The notes under the pieces: generated by a model
The model's input: only the letters and a program-made list of their open reading frames with translations
What the model was told of the DNA's origin: nothing
Database searches by the model: none
Program-made: the position numbers and the translations under genes
From: Nectonema munidae
Taxonomy: Eukaryota > Nematomorpha > Nectonematoida > Nectonematidae
Assembly (NCBI GenBank): GCA_030549495.1
Contig: JAUIRK010000121.1
Span: 62,001 to 126,000, forward strand
Length of the DNA stretch: 64,000 bases
Reading direction: 5' to 3'
Shown here: positions 11,212 through 22,800 of the stretch, piece by piece
How positions within the stretch are numbered: the first letter of the stretch is position 1
How the letters are laid out: every line of letters starts with the position of its first letter

Positions 11212-12660
11212 TGTGTAAGATTTTGGACATCTTTTGTCGGAGTTAGGATTAGTGTAGAATTAGCATTAGTGTTAGATTTAGTGTTGCGCAGTAGTCATAC
11301 ACATACACATACTTTTTATGACATTCTTGACACAAACCTTCCTCTTTATTTATATAGAATCTAGACAAAATACATACGTACATACAAAAGGTATATATAG
11401 ATACGTACATACGAATACATAGATATTGACATTAGACACCCATACACTGAAATGCTCAAATCTCAGAAACAGCGGTATAGCAAAATCAAATTCAATCTAC
11501 AATAATATATTTACTTTTACTGAGGTAACTATATCAAATAAGCTGGTAAGCAAACAATACATTTTGTTTTATTCAACCTAATATAGGAGCTTCATAGATT
11601 ATTTCAAAAAGAACGGGAGGGGGGGGGGGAGAATGGTGAATGCCCTTCTACTTAAATATACATGTCCTCAAATGAATTCGTCTTTCACTACACCAAATAC
11701 TTTCTTATTTTCACTTCTAGAAAAGTGGTCATAACTTGTTTTACTAAAATTTATGATAACCCGATACAATTTTATCAGCATCTGGCAGAAAATAATCCAA
11801 ATAATCCTACCCCTTAATAACTAGTCCCATATGCCGAAATATATACACATATTTGAGGCGTAAACCTCAAAAATTTAGTATAATAAAAAAATAATTCTCT
11901 TTTATTTAGCATAAAATACATCGCTTTGAATAATTTAAATAATTCAAAATGTTCATTAAAAATTTTTTTTACATCTAAGAATTATTATTAGCTAGAAAAT
12001 ATATTTCTAAGAGACAAATATACTTGAACATCAAAGGAGGGCACTCAAATGTTGCAGTCTGTAAAATCTTTTAACTTGAGATCTCTTCATTTTCTGTTAT
12101 TTTGTCATTTTTCTTTGTTCATCGTATGGCTTTTGTTTGGTAAATCTGAAGATATATACTTTTTTATTTTACTCATCATTTCCCAAGTCCACTCTAGGAA
12201 TCAAGATAATATCTATGTTTATGCGGATCCACACAGACACAATGCAATCCACTGATTTTAACCCTTTTTTCAACGTCACAACAATTTGTTGAAATTTGAA
12301 AAGTGTCTTTTATTATGATTTTTCGTGGTGTTACAATTTTTTGCAGGCTTTTGATTAAAAATCATTATAATATCGAGATTATTTATTCACACTATCCTTA
12401 TGAAATAATTTCACAGTTTTTAAAAATTTTTAAAGTTAATAATAGCAGTGAAATCTATATTTGAATGATGATTTATTATTTTCTATCGCAGTATATCTAT
12501 GAATAGTTTATCAGTTGCCCTCACTAACTCGAAAAACTTTGAACCTTATTTATTTAGAGTATCTCAACTCTTTATATCTAAAAACTAAAGGAAAATTATT
12601 TATCATATAGGCAAATTTGTTTTTAAGCCAATGTATTGATAATATATTGGAAACTATGCA
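11212..12660. other. AT-rich spacer with simple repeats
   Basis: Alternating ACATAC-type simple sequence occurs at about 11300-11430 and a run of ten or more G at about 11617-11628. No gene is recognised. Confidence 0.35.
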
Positions 12661-12664
12661 GCGC

Positions 12665-13300
12665 TCAGGTTCTTTTGAATCCTGAAAAATTAAGGACTTT
12701 CCCTTGACTCAAATATAAACAAACAAGATTCACATGTTCTTTATAATCTTCTTTAATGAAATGTTTTGATTTTATTTCATTAAAAACATTTGAAACTTCA
12801 TTAATTATTTTCCGTAATTTACGATCAAAAAGTGAAAAAGTCAATTCTTCTATTAATTGAGACTTCAAAACTCAAAAGTCAGACTTAAATCTCTGAAAAA
12901 GCGAAAAGTTACGACTTCTAGATGGTTCAATTTTTAGAGCATTCAGACACTGGCTAGAACGATCAGAATATGATGGCGACAAACAAATCACAATAAAGAT
13001 TTTTCTAGGATTTTTTGAAGTGAGACACATGTGGTTCCTGTTTTTATATCCCTATTAAAAGAGGGTGTATCGATAATAATTCCTTTTACAACATTTTTTC
13101 AGTTCCATTTTTCCTATAATTATAGGCATGCTTTAGCATTTATTTCTCCAGTTGGTTCTAAAGTTTCCTTTTGTATTCTAGGAACATCCAACAATTTATT
13201 ATCACCACATCCTGAGATAAGAATAGGAAGTCTATCTTCTTGACCAAAATTTTGAAGTATCTTCCTAATTTTATTCTATCAAAATGAAAAAGATTTATTG
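12665..13300 (-). pseudogene. Unclassified DNA-transposase-like relic, copy 1
   Basis: On the minus strand near 13120-13245 a frame reads RLPILISGCGDNKLLDVPR, and at 12665-12868 another reads IKEDYKEHVNLVCLYLSQGK. Both blocks have counterparts, in the same order, in the plus-strand copy at 46330-48240 (a VILSGLGIKKLLLGAP-type block and KDDYKELFNLRLIFLGVPK). I know this as a widespread invertebrate family with a catalytic block of the kind FDTTxSNxG..GAC..LE followed by a CRHHI-like block. Its superfamily name is uncertain to me. This copy is broken and incomplete. Confidence 0.55.
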
Positions 13301-15686
13301 CTGGAGATTTTCAATTTAGTTTTATTTCTCTTGCAATTGCATTGTTTTCTGAAACTGGTCTTTGTGCGTAACTTGAACTTAAATCGACAACATTAGGTTT
13401 ACCTCACATTCCTTAATTATTTTCTTCATAATAATATAAATAGATGTTGTCGAAAGTTTATTTTTTAAGTTTGATTGAACTAATGATTTTGATCTAACTT
13501 CATTCTAACTTTTTTTTATTTTCCCGTTTTTCAATAACTTCCAATTACATTATCTTTACAACTATAAGCTCTATCATCAGTCATCATACTTTTTATTAAG
13601 TTTATGCCTTTTTCATTCGTTAATACTTCAACTTCTGATTTACTTTTTTTCTTCCGTTCCATTAAGGATTAAATATTATTTGGTCAAAACGCCATTGTGA
13701 GTTGAAGTTTATTTTGAAATATTTTCATTTTTTGACTTTGGCCTCTTCTTGTTTTTGGAATCTTTTTTTAGCAAACTTATATTCATTATAAAAGCTTTAT
13801 ATTATTTAACATATTTTACAATCATAAATCCTTCTTTATTTACTATATAACCCAAGTTTGGAAGATTTTCTTTCAAGCTTTAAATTTTTGCTTTATCTTC
13901 ATTCCTTAACTTCTCCATGTTAGATAAAAAATATAATATAACTTATTGATAAGTAGGAACCCGAGATCCAGTAATTTGTAGATGATGTAAAGATGGAGAT
14001 TTGAAAGGAAAATTTAAAAATGATTTTGAATTTCTTGTCTTCATTTTTTAAAGAAAAAAATTTTGAGTATGATTGTGAAAAAAGTGTTCACTTTTTATAA
14101 AATATAAAAAAATACATTAAATCATAGAACTGAATGTAGAATGATGATGTTCTCGATGTAAAACTTACATTCCCTACTCTAAATTTTATAATTATGTGTT
14201 TTAGGTATTGCCGCTATATCTTTGAAAAGTTGGGCTTCTAAAAATAATTCATCTATTTTTTGGGTCATTTGTTGCACATTGATATATATAAAGTGTACTT
14301 ATATATTAATCATTGTGAACTCATTTAAAAAATTTCGCTGGCCAAGTTTGTCTTCTGACCAATATGTTAAAAACACTGAATTGTAATCGAACACTTGGAC
14401 GCTTGCTGTGTTTATGTTCAAAAAATATAATTTAAAATCATGATACTATACCTAGACGTGTTTTTCAACCTAGATGCTCATGTACTTGGTTTTTCAAAAT
14501 ATGGACCAGTAATTTAGGGGGGACTAGAAATGAACCGTATATTTTTGTTTTGACCCAATTTACTTCCCAGAAAGTTCGTCTGCGTTCCTACAATAACCCA
14601 AAATTGGTTAAGAAAACCATTCTTATTAACATATAGGCAAATCTTGAACGTTGTGCAAATAGATCCTTTTAAAAGATATTTCTTTTAATTCATCTGCTAT
14701 TTTGTTCATTAATAGAGTTTTCCAATCAGAATAAATGCATATATGCTCGTATGTCTTTTGGTGAGTGTGTAGAATGTAGGTGGATGCGTCTTTAGTTCTT
14801 TAACAGGGTTGGGCCAGCTATAGATATCTATGAGAGCTCCATTTTGGTTTAAAGTTTTGTTAGCCGCACTCTTCTATACAACTCTATACAAGGTTAATAA
14901 TTTAGGTTGATTGCTACAATGACAATTTTTTAATTAAATATTAAACTTCATGGGGTTTGTGTGGACCCCAAAGCCAGAAGGCCGCAATTAAGAAAAAGAA
15001 AAAGAAGAAGAAGAAGAAGAAGTTTGTTTACAAACAAAGTACAGTAACGAAAATAAAGCTATGCCCTTTGTAGGAAGGATACAAAGCCCCGAAGAGCGCT
15101 TGCTCCAACCAAATTAAAATTTGAGGTAAAAAAGGAAATTTATGTTTTGAAAATTTCACGGTTTTGGAGAAATAGCACGATACGATATTATATATAGTCG
15201 TTAATTTGATTGTAAAAATATTAAAAATGAAAAAAAAGAAAAAAGTTGTCTGCAGGTGAGATAAGCTGTATCACAGTTATAGATGAAAGTGAGTTGTACG
15301 ACGAAATGGAGAAATTTTTTATAATACATTTGAAATTTAAATTACAAAGGCTAAAATCTCAAAAGAAACATGCATGTTTTTTTGTAAAATTTATTCCTTT
15401 TGTAGTATATAGAAATATTATAAAAATCGGTATTGATTCATGCGCCTTTCCATAGTGCTATGTTTTACGTCTTCTTTGTACATCAAATGTTTTTTGAAAA
15501 AAATGTTAAGATTTTCATTTAAATTTTATATACACAACATGCAATTTTCATATTAAAATAGGACAAAAATAGCGCAACTTTTTAATAGATAATAAATTCC
15601 CCTCATTTTATTTGATGATAACATACGATAGTTTTGTTCAATCTAGGTCTAGTATAAATCTATTATATTGTGTATAATTATACATA
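13301..15686. other. AT-rich spacer with an AAG microsatellite
   Basis: Minus-strand coding-like phrases persist to about 13980 and may be the worn 5' part of the transposase relic beside it, but I could not align them. A (AAG)n tract lies at about 14993-15021. The rest shows no element that I can support. Confidence 0.35.
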
Positions 15687-15822
15687 CAGCAAACCCTCAG
15701 AAATACGACCCGACTTCCCCACTAATACCACTTTAATATTTACATTAATTGTGCCCTTCTTTTAAACGATTTCTATAGCTCCTCAGATACGACTTTTAAA
15801 ATGTTGATATATTATGTATAGC

Positions 15823-17005
15823 CAGTAGGGAGTCCACCCCTTTGTGTTTTTTTGTTCCCCGGGGTACGAAGACCCCGGAAAAATGAAAATTTAGCCCGGA
15901 GTATACTCGGTTTAAAATAGTCAAACGCTCTATCTTTTATTGGTTTGTTCAATCTAACATCACTTATTGCTGTTTTTAATATGATTTAACTACTTCAATT
16001 TTTGGCATTTTAATAAAAAAAAGTCAAATATTAGTAAAACTTTATTTCATTTTTATAAAAGTATTTCATAAATAGTAAAACAGAAAGTAAATTTTTGTCT
16101 TGAATTTAACAATTTGAAGAAATGTCAGAATAATTTTTTTAATAATAATGTAAAATATTAAGCATTAAAATTGCACTATACCAGTACTATAGTCAGAAGA
16201 GCTAAAATTTTTGTATAGTTACGATGTATCTATTAGTTGGGCAATCAAAATAAATAAAAAAATTTTATGATATCTTCGGACAAAAAAATAATAAATAGCA
16301 TTTTTCTATAATAATGAAAAAATAAATTCAAAGATACCGCCAATTTAAAAATTTAAAAATTCACTATTATTAAGAAATTTTGTGGCATAAATTGCCATTT
16401 TAGTAACAATAAGAGCATTATTTTTAAGTTTGTTGATGGAAAATCGTCAATTAACTCAGAAGTTAGAACTCAATAATAGTCAAAAATATTACGATAAAGT
16501 TTTGTGGCATAGATTATTATCTAGACCGTAAGAATAGTAATAAAAAAACTAGGACAAAAAACTCAAAAAAAAAATATTGTTATTGTTTGTTTTTTGTTGA
16601 CTCGAAAGCTGGCACTTGGCTTATCATAAGAGTTGGGAGCCTTGGGGATCAAACCCCTGACCTTCCACTTTTAAGCTGAGAGGTACATCCTAACAACCAA
16701 TAGATAGATTTTAAAAACTTTTTATTTATAACTTGCAAAAAATGTATATCCAAGGAAAAAGTCTAAAAAATATATATTTATTACTTAAATAACAGTTAAA
16801 AGTATATGAAAATGGTCAAATCAACTTGCAATCAGTCTTAATCAAATGTAAATTTACAACTACCGTTTAAATACAAAACTTTATTTAAAATGGTGAAAGA
16901 ACCATGTCTCGGGTTAAAAAAAATTTTTACCTCCGGGTACAAGGTAACATTTTTATGGTTTTACCCCGGGGCAACAGGGATGGGGTCCTCGGGGTGGATT
17001 CTCTA
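15823..17005. mobile_element. hAT-like non-autonomous element, about 1.18 kb
   Basis: The left end CAGTAGGGAGTCCACCCC matches the complement of the right end, TTAGAGAATCCACCCC. Both subterminal zones are rich in paired CCCCGG phrases. There is no coding capacity. The left flank is tgtatagc (15815-15822). On the right only atagc remains (17006-17010) before the next element begins, suggesting a few bases were lost there. It carries a SINE-like insertion at 16575-16706. Confidence 0.65.
16575..16706 (-). mobile_element. Probable tRNA-derived SINE of a second type
   Basis: On the minus strand there is a tRNA-like stretch with an RNA polymerase III B box GGTTTGATCCC (16645-16655 complement), preceded by tggttgttaggatg as a possible degenerate A box, and a T-rich 3' tail. 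Its body does not match the SINE family at 7702, so it would be a different family or a lone tRNA relic. No target duplication was confirmed. Confidence 0.45.
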
Positions 17006-17010
17006 ATAGC

Positions 17011-17304
17011 CAGTGCCGGATTAACATAGTAGCAGATGTAGCAGCTGCTACAGGCCCCGCGCTTTACAAGGGCTCCGCCATTAGTTGAAAAAATATTTTT
17101 TTGATTTTTGCAATATCTTTTAGTTTTCTTCAATTCATTTTTTTATATTTCCGCCTTAAAATAAATTTTTGCTCTTGAATTTTGCAGTTTTTATCTTTTT
17201 TGTAGAATCTAGATCAATTTTATTAAAAAATGTTTACTTCCTGACTATCATTTGTAAATTTAATCGATCTGCTATAGGCCCCGCACTTGGTAGATCCAGC
17301 ACTG
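17011..17304. mobile_element. hAT MITE, 294 bp
   Basis: The termini CAGTGCCGGATTAAC and the complement of ggtagatccagcactg (CAGTGCTGGATCTACC) are inverted copies. The right flank tgtatagc (17305-17312) equals the sequence left of the neighbouring element at 15815-15822. The two elements therefore sit in tandem at one duplicated target. Confidence 0.75.
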
Positions 17305-17929
17305 TGTATAGCGAATACATGTTTATTTTTAATTTTATATCTCATGCTAATGATTTTTTATTTTAAATATTAATTAAAAGTAATATTATTTTAAATAATT
17401 TTTAACTTTTGAAAATTTTTCAGTTCAATAGCATTGATTCTTATGTTCATTCCCATGCATATTTTTAATCAAATTATGTTTTATTGATAAAAAACAAGTT
17501 ATATAGTATTAAAATGACGTTATCAAAAATCAAACTTTTTGGAACCCCTTTGTAGGGACTTCCTCCCAAACACGACTTTTTAAATATGGATGGATATGGT
17601 CGTGTTTGAGAGGTTTAGTTGCAGCCCGTTTGCGAAATTGCATGCTGGAGCAAATAAATCTCTGCTCATTTCTTGAAATGAGAAATTTTTAATGTTTTTT
17701 AAAGAAAAATTAATTACATAAACATAATATTTATTTTTATAGTTAGTTACAAATAAAAGTGACGAACTATAAGATATATATAAGTTAGTATAATCCTTAA
17801 AGGCTAGTCAGACATCGGTGTACCAAGAAATGAAAATAGTCTTCTTTAAATAAAAAAAATTACGTTGACAAAGAAAAGAGAAGATTAGTCTTGAAAATTT
17901 GAAAGGAAAACGACACCCAGAAATTTATC

Positions 17930-18330
17930 AAGGGTAATTTAAGCAAAGTTTTCGAGTGGATTTCTACAAATGGACTAAAGGCGAATGAAAGCAAGACTAA
18001 AGGATGTCACTTCACTACGATTAAAAGTCGTTTAGACGTTTTTGTTTAACGGAAATGAGTGAAGTCTACTTTTTCAACATTCTTAGCTTCATTTATCAAC
18101 AATATGTTGAAGTGGAAAGGCCATATCGACCATCTGTTGCGTAGATTGAGTGGCTTACATTGTCTATGAGGGAAATCCTAAAACTTGTCACCACAAAGTA
18201 TACATTTATTCATTTACAAAAGCCTCATGCTTCCTCATTTCACTTATAGTGTACTCAATTGGGGCCACTCTAATACTGAAAAACTTTTCGCTCTTCAAAA
18301 AAGTCGATTTTTTTGAAGTCAATAAAAAGT
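17930..18330 (+). pseudogene. LINE ORF2 fragment, jockey/CR1-like, after the RT palm
   Basis: Plus-strand phrases in order resemble the end of a non-LTR reverse transcriptase: VFEWISTNGLKANESKTKG (about 17950-18005), then LKWKGHIDHLLRRLS (about 18110-18155), then YSVLNWGHSNTEKLFALQK (about 18246-18302). This is the W..N.LKxNxxKT, WxxHI and WG...L..LQK succession seen downstream of the FADD motif. It is broken by stops and frame changes. Confidence 0.7.
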
Positions 18331-19079
18331 AAAGCATTATTTCATAACAAAGTTCGCTTTAACAAATTCAAAAATTACTTATAAAATTTTTAAGCTATTT
18401 AATAAAAAATATTTTGCACATACAAATCAACTTTACCTTGACAACAGTTGCTTCTAAAACTTTGCGATATTTATTTTAAATCCATGAGGCTATTCCTTTA
18501 TAAGTAACAAAATTGTATGCTTCCGCAAATTTTCGATTCGTTTTTGATTCCTAACCTTTCAGTTTATCATCGATGCCCTACAAGATTCTCTTGGATGACA
18601 CTCAGTGGTTTCCGTGGCCTTGTGATATCCACCTTTTTACTATCTCCAATTCAAATGGATTCTACCTTATATGATTTTTATATTTATATATTAGCTTTTC
18701 CAAATTTCTTCTTCTTCCGCCACGGAATTCAATTTTTTAAAACCAATTGTTTAACTTTCTCTCATATAAAAATTTATTGAATCCACATTAAGCAGAAAGA
18801 TTTTTTTTATCGTATTCGGTAATAATACTCAGATATGTGCATATAATACCTGTTCTGCAGAATTGAAAATTGAAAAAATTGCGTTTTCTTCGGTGAACGA
18901 AATGCAACACTTAAATTAGAGATAAATTAAACATAAAATATTTTTATAAAAAATCACAACTTTTACCTTGTTTTTATAAATAAATTCTTACTTCGAAATA
19001 TTCATCCTGACTATTTCTATATTAAAAAATCGTAGTTTATCCTTCATTCCGTGTTATAAATGGGAAGTGTTATGGATAC
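18331..19079. other. Spacer, possibly the worn end of the LINE
   Basis: A short plus frame at 18517-18780 has coding-like phrases near its start and could be the LINE C-terminus, but has no motif that I can name. No other structure is seen. Confidence 0.3.
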
Positions 19080-19760
19080 TAATTCACAAGTTTCCAGATA
19101 TTTCATTAATTCATAAGGATCGAAGAGGTTCTTTTTCAATAGGTATTGCAGATGAGCTTGCATCTTCAGTCCAATATCGCTAGTGTTGGGCAGCGTCTTC
19201 ACCATCCGTATGAATTCTTCTGGAGTTTCCTTGTGAATTTAAAGGAAAAGATAGACAAATCAGTGATAACATTGGTAGTGGTGACGTTTAAATCGTTGAA
19301 ATTTATAACGATGAAGAAAACGGCAATCGTTCATGAGCCCCAAATGTAGGCGTTCTTAGACTTATTTAGGGCTATCTAATTTCAACAACAAAATGTTTTT
19401 GGGTAACATTTTTAAGCTAAATTCTTTGCAAGTATGTTGCCAACATCATGGGAAACCAGAAACTGATCATTGAGCGCAATATAATCTGTTTTTTAAGAAG
19501 AGATCTGATTTAAGCACTTGCATTTGAAAATTCACCTCTTTCTCTAGATTTAGTAGGGCTTTATTTAGAATTGACGCACTTTCGGGCATATGTGATTCAA
19601 GCTCTTCAAATTGGAAATATTTTCAATTTGTCGGTGTAGGAAGTTTTATTAAAAATTTTTTGACTAGAAGTGGGATTTTCAAATGTCATTGATTTTGTAG
19701 TAGTCTTGCAAGTTGTCTACCTGATCGTCTTGCCAGACCACTAATCTAAGAAAGGTTTGA
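19080..19760 (-). pseudogene. Unrecognised coding relic or exon set, minus strand
   Basis: Two minus-strand segments look like protein although no long frame exists. One, near 19500-19610, includes ELESHMPESASILNKALLNL and continues NFQMQVLKSDLFLKNRL. The other, near 19045-19230, includes TPEEFIRMVKTLPNTSDIGL and then KNLFDPYELMKYLETCE. The second begins after a pyrimidine-rich stretch ending in AG, like a splice acceptor. They may be exons of an unidentified host gene or a dead copy of one. I recognise no domain. Confidence 0.3.
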
Positions 19761-19769
19761 TAGTCAATA

Positions 19770-21215
19770 TCGAATTTATATACTTTAATAGAAAGAAAGG
19801 CAATTACAGACGTACTGCTTATTGTATATAAGTTTTTAACAGAAAAAGCATTTTAGCCTTTTTTTGCAAAATATTTCAAGATAGTTTCATGATCAATAGT
19901 TCTAATGAATTTTATTTTTTTATAGTTATAACTCTTAGAATACGGAAAACTCTTCAAATAGTAACGCTGGCATTGCTTGCTTGTGATATCTCAATGTGCA
20001 GGCTCAATTTGATCAAATCGGTCGAATACGCTTAAAACCAAGCCTTATAGAGAGTAGTAAATATTTTTGCATATGTATAGACAATAAATATAGATTATTA
20101 TCGTTGTCTAGATTAAATATTAATAGAACAAAATTAGAAATTATAATTATAATATAAAACAATAAATAAAATTTAAAGCTAATTCTAGAATGACCTGTGA
20201 ACAATAAGGCTAAATGTAAACAGAATTTCAAAGAGAAATTAAAGGAGTTGATTATATAATAAGAAATGCTAAATCTATATTTATAATAAATTTTATGTTT
20301 TCGCGCAAACTTTATCGTAAAGTTTGTAAAATTAGGTACTCATATCAAAATTATGAACATATAATTGATATAAAAGACATTAGCATTGACTATAATGCGC
20401 GATAAAATTTTACCAACTTTCTTTGATTGACATGACATTGCCTTTGATTGACAAAATCCAGTTTTAGTTCATTTTTTCTTTCGCTTCCATTCATCGCCTT
20501 TTTGATATTTGTTAAATTGAGGATCATCTTTTTTTCCTAATTACCATTTGAATTGGAATATAATTATTTTATCTGCTTCTAAACATATGTGCAACTCACT
20601 TCCAAAAATACATCAATTTATAATATAAACGTTTATCCCTAATTAATTAACAGCTAATCATACAAATTAACTTTAATATACTAACAAAATTTAAATTACT
20701 TTTTGTAATTTTTTTTAGCTATAATGTATTTTCTTATGAAAAATGTTCAAAAAAATCGATACCAATAAATTAAGGAAAATCTTATATTTATATTGTAAGT
20801 CAATATTTAATATGTGTTTAGCTGAATTACTTTATTATGTTTTATTAAAGAATATTTTATTTGTCTAAGGAAAGTTAGTTTTACCTATAGTTGAATAAAC
20901 TTGATGTCTTAGATGATTGACTGATTCAAAAAATAAAATTTATTAATGAATTGTTCTGAGCGTAACTATATTGAATCTAAAACCCTTCAAAAGAAATGGG
21001 TTCAGAAGTCACAGCAAGACGATCTTTGCATTCTTATGCTACACTTCCTTAAAGTAAGCTATGTAAATGATTTATTGATCAATTAGAATTCTTGATGCAT
21101 CTTATTTGATAAAAAAAATCATGGCATGAAATTGAAATATCTACAATTATAGTTGACTTTTCAAACGTCAAACCAACTTTCGAAAAATTTGCCCTAGAAT
21201 TTAAAAAATATTTAT
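19770..21215. other. AT-rich spacer
   Basis: No element is supported. The phrase tttgattgaca occurs twice near 20424 and 20453. There is no coding frame of note. Confidence 0.3.
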
Positions 21216-21219
21216 TCAA

Positions 21220-21530
21220 GTACTTTTTTTATCGATCTTAAAAAGTTTTTGACTCTATTCCATATGATCTACTTTTAAATAAAACTTAAATGTTAGGCTT
21301 TTTCAAATTTAGCTCCTATCTTTATGGAAGTTTTCAATCAAATTCTTTAATAGGAGAAAATTTATGTTGTTTGCTGACGATATTTCTCGGAAATTAAAAG
21401 ATTCTATCCTTGACAATGAGATGATTTCATCCACTTTTGAAGAAATTAAATGTTCGTTTAAAGTTAAATTTTTTGACTATCAAGGACAAAAAATCTCAGT
21501 GTAATGATTTTTAAAATTTAAAACAAAAAA
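21220..21530 (+). pseudogene. LINE reverse transcriptase fragment with FADD motif
   Basis: Plus-strand phrases match a non-LTR RT palm: FFIDLKK followed, after a frame change, by FDSIPYDLLLNKT (about 21223-21290), then LLFADDISRKLKD with the catalytic FADD at 21370-21381. The segment between is shorter than usual and lacks the expected GVPQGSxLGP block, so it is deleted as well as frame-shifted. The plus orientation and type agree with the fragment at 17930, but they need not be one insertion. Confidence 0.7.
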
Positions 21531-21689
21531 AAGATTTTTCGAAATAACTTAGCGTAATAGGAATATCTTTGGTGAGAAGGTTCAATCTTCTAGGCCTTGT
21601 CATCAATGATAAACTTTAATAGGATGATCAGATCCTTTTTTATGCAATTAGCTTTCGTATATTGTAGGAGTTATAGAACAATATTTGGA

Positions 21690-22800
21690 TATGATATAAA
21701 GAACTTAAAAATCATTCGTTTAGATGATTTTTCAGTCAAAGGTCTTACATCACCAAAAGTGAATTTACTATTAAAATCGTAAATTTACTAGATTTTATGG
21801 TGTTTTAAGTACCAAAAATAGTAAAGTTATGCATTGTTATGGGTAACGATTTAAAGTAGTTACTGTAACCACTTTTTGTTTCCAGTGTATCACAAGAACT
21901 TTAATGCATACTCGCATAAAGCTGAGGCAAGAGCTTAAAGATTTTGCGTGTCGTAATTCCGTTGATGGAAACGCCATTTTAACGTAATGAATATGCAAAA
22001 GTTTTAAAAATTATTAACTCACAGCCATTTTTCTTTTTCCATAAATACTTTATGAATTATACAACAAGATCTAAATGCCCACATGGCTAGCCAGTGGCTG
22101 GGTGCACAACAACTAAAAAACTTCAAATTGAATTTTATGCAAATCAATGCATAATGATTCTTATGAAAGTTCATGCGAAAAATTTTTGTTATGTTTATCA
22201 TTTTAAATTTAGTGTAATTGTACTATATCATTCTTAGTTCTATTTTGTCTTTTACAATTCTATATTATTTCTTTGCCATTCTGTTTCCTTCAACTTTGTT
22301 TAATTTTAATTTTTCATCTGTTAAATTTATATTACGTTGCTATGTATTGTTTTAATTTTTGATCTTTTGACTATACCCTTTTACAAGCAATTTTTATGTG
22401 AGATGTTCCAAAATTTACAAGCCTACTTACATAAAAGAAGTACTAAGAAGTATTGGAAGGATGTGGTGAGGTTATTATACGCAAAAAGACAGTGGAATAG
22501 ATTTTGTTGCGATCGATTTGTAATGAATTTTTGTTCGGAAATTGTATATTTGATCTTAAAGTAATTTTTATCATTAAAATAGGAAATGACGAAAAAGTAA
22601 GAAAAGACAAATTTAGAGTAAAATACAAGGAATTTAGAGTAACAATACTATAGATAATACAACATTTTTAAAAAACAAAATATTATATATGCCAAATAAT
22701 AAACGAGTCCTATATATATATATAAAATTGTGTTGCCAGGAATATGATTGCAGTCATAAAAGAAATAATAAATAGTAAATAAAAATTTAACAAAATCTTA
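21690..22800. repeat. Dispersed repeat R, copy 1
   Basis: Long, nearly collinear similarity to 39255-40945, including tgatataaagaactt, agtttactgtaac-type phrases, cacaagaactttaatgcata, gcttaaagattttgcgtgtc and aaataataaatagtaaat. This copy is shorter because most of the inner foldback unit is missing between 22376 and 22380. It keeps the uninterrupted target (gatttgtaatgaa, near 22515-22527) where the other copy has a SINE. It is non-coding and unclassified. Confidence 0.8.
22226..22330. repeat. Left arm of the foldback family (arm only)
   Basis: It contains ttagttctattttgtctttt and further caattctat units matching the left arm at 39772-39905. The right arm and loop are absent here. Confidence 0.6.

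Larger units (their letters stand above)
15687..17621. mobile_element. Tigger-like MITE hosting nested hAT insertions
   Basis: The left terminus CAGCAAACCCTCAGAAATAC (after TA at 15685-15686) pairs with the right end, whose complement reads CAACTAAACCTCTCAAACAC. The right flank is CA, a decayed TA. Without the insertions the element would be about 440 bp. It holds two hAT elements at a single site (15815-17312), so it is the oldest of the stack. Confidence 0.65.
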
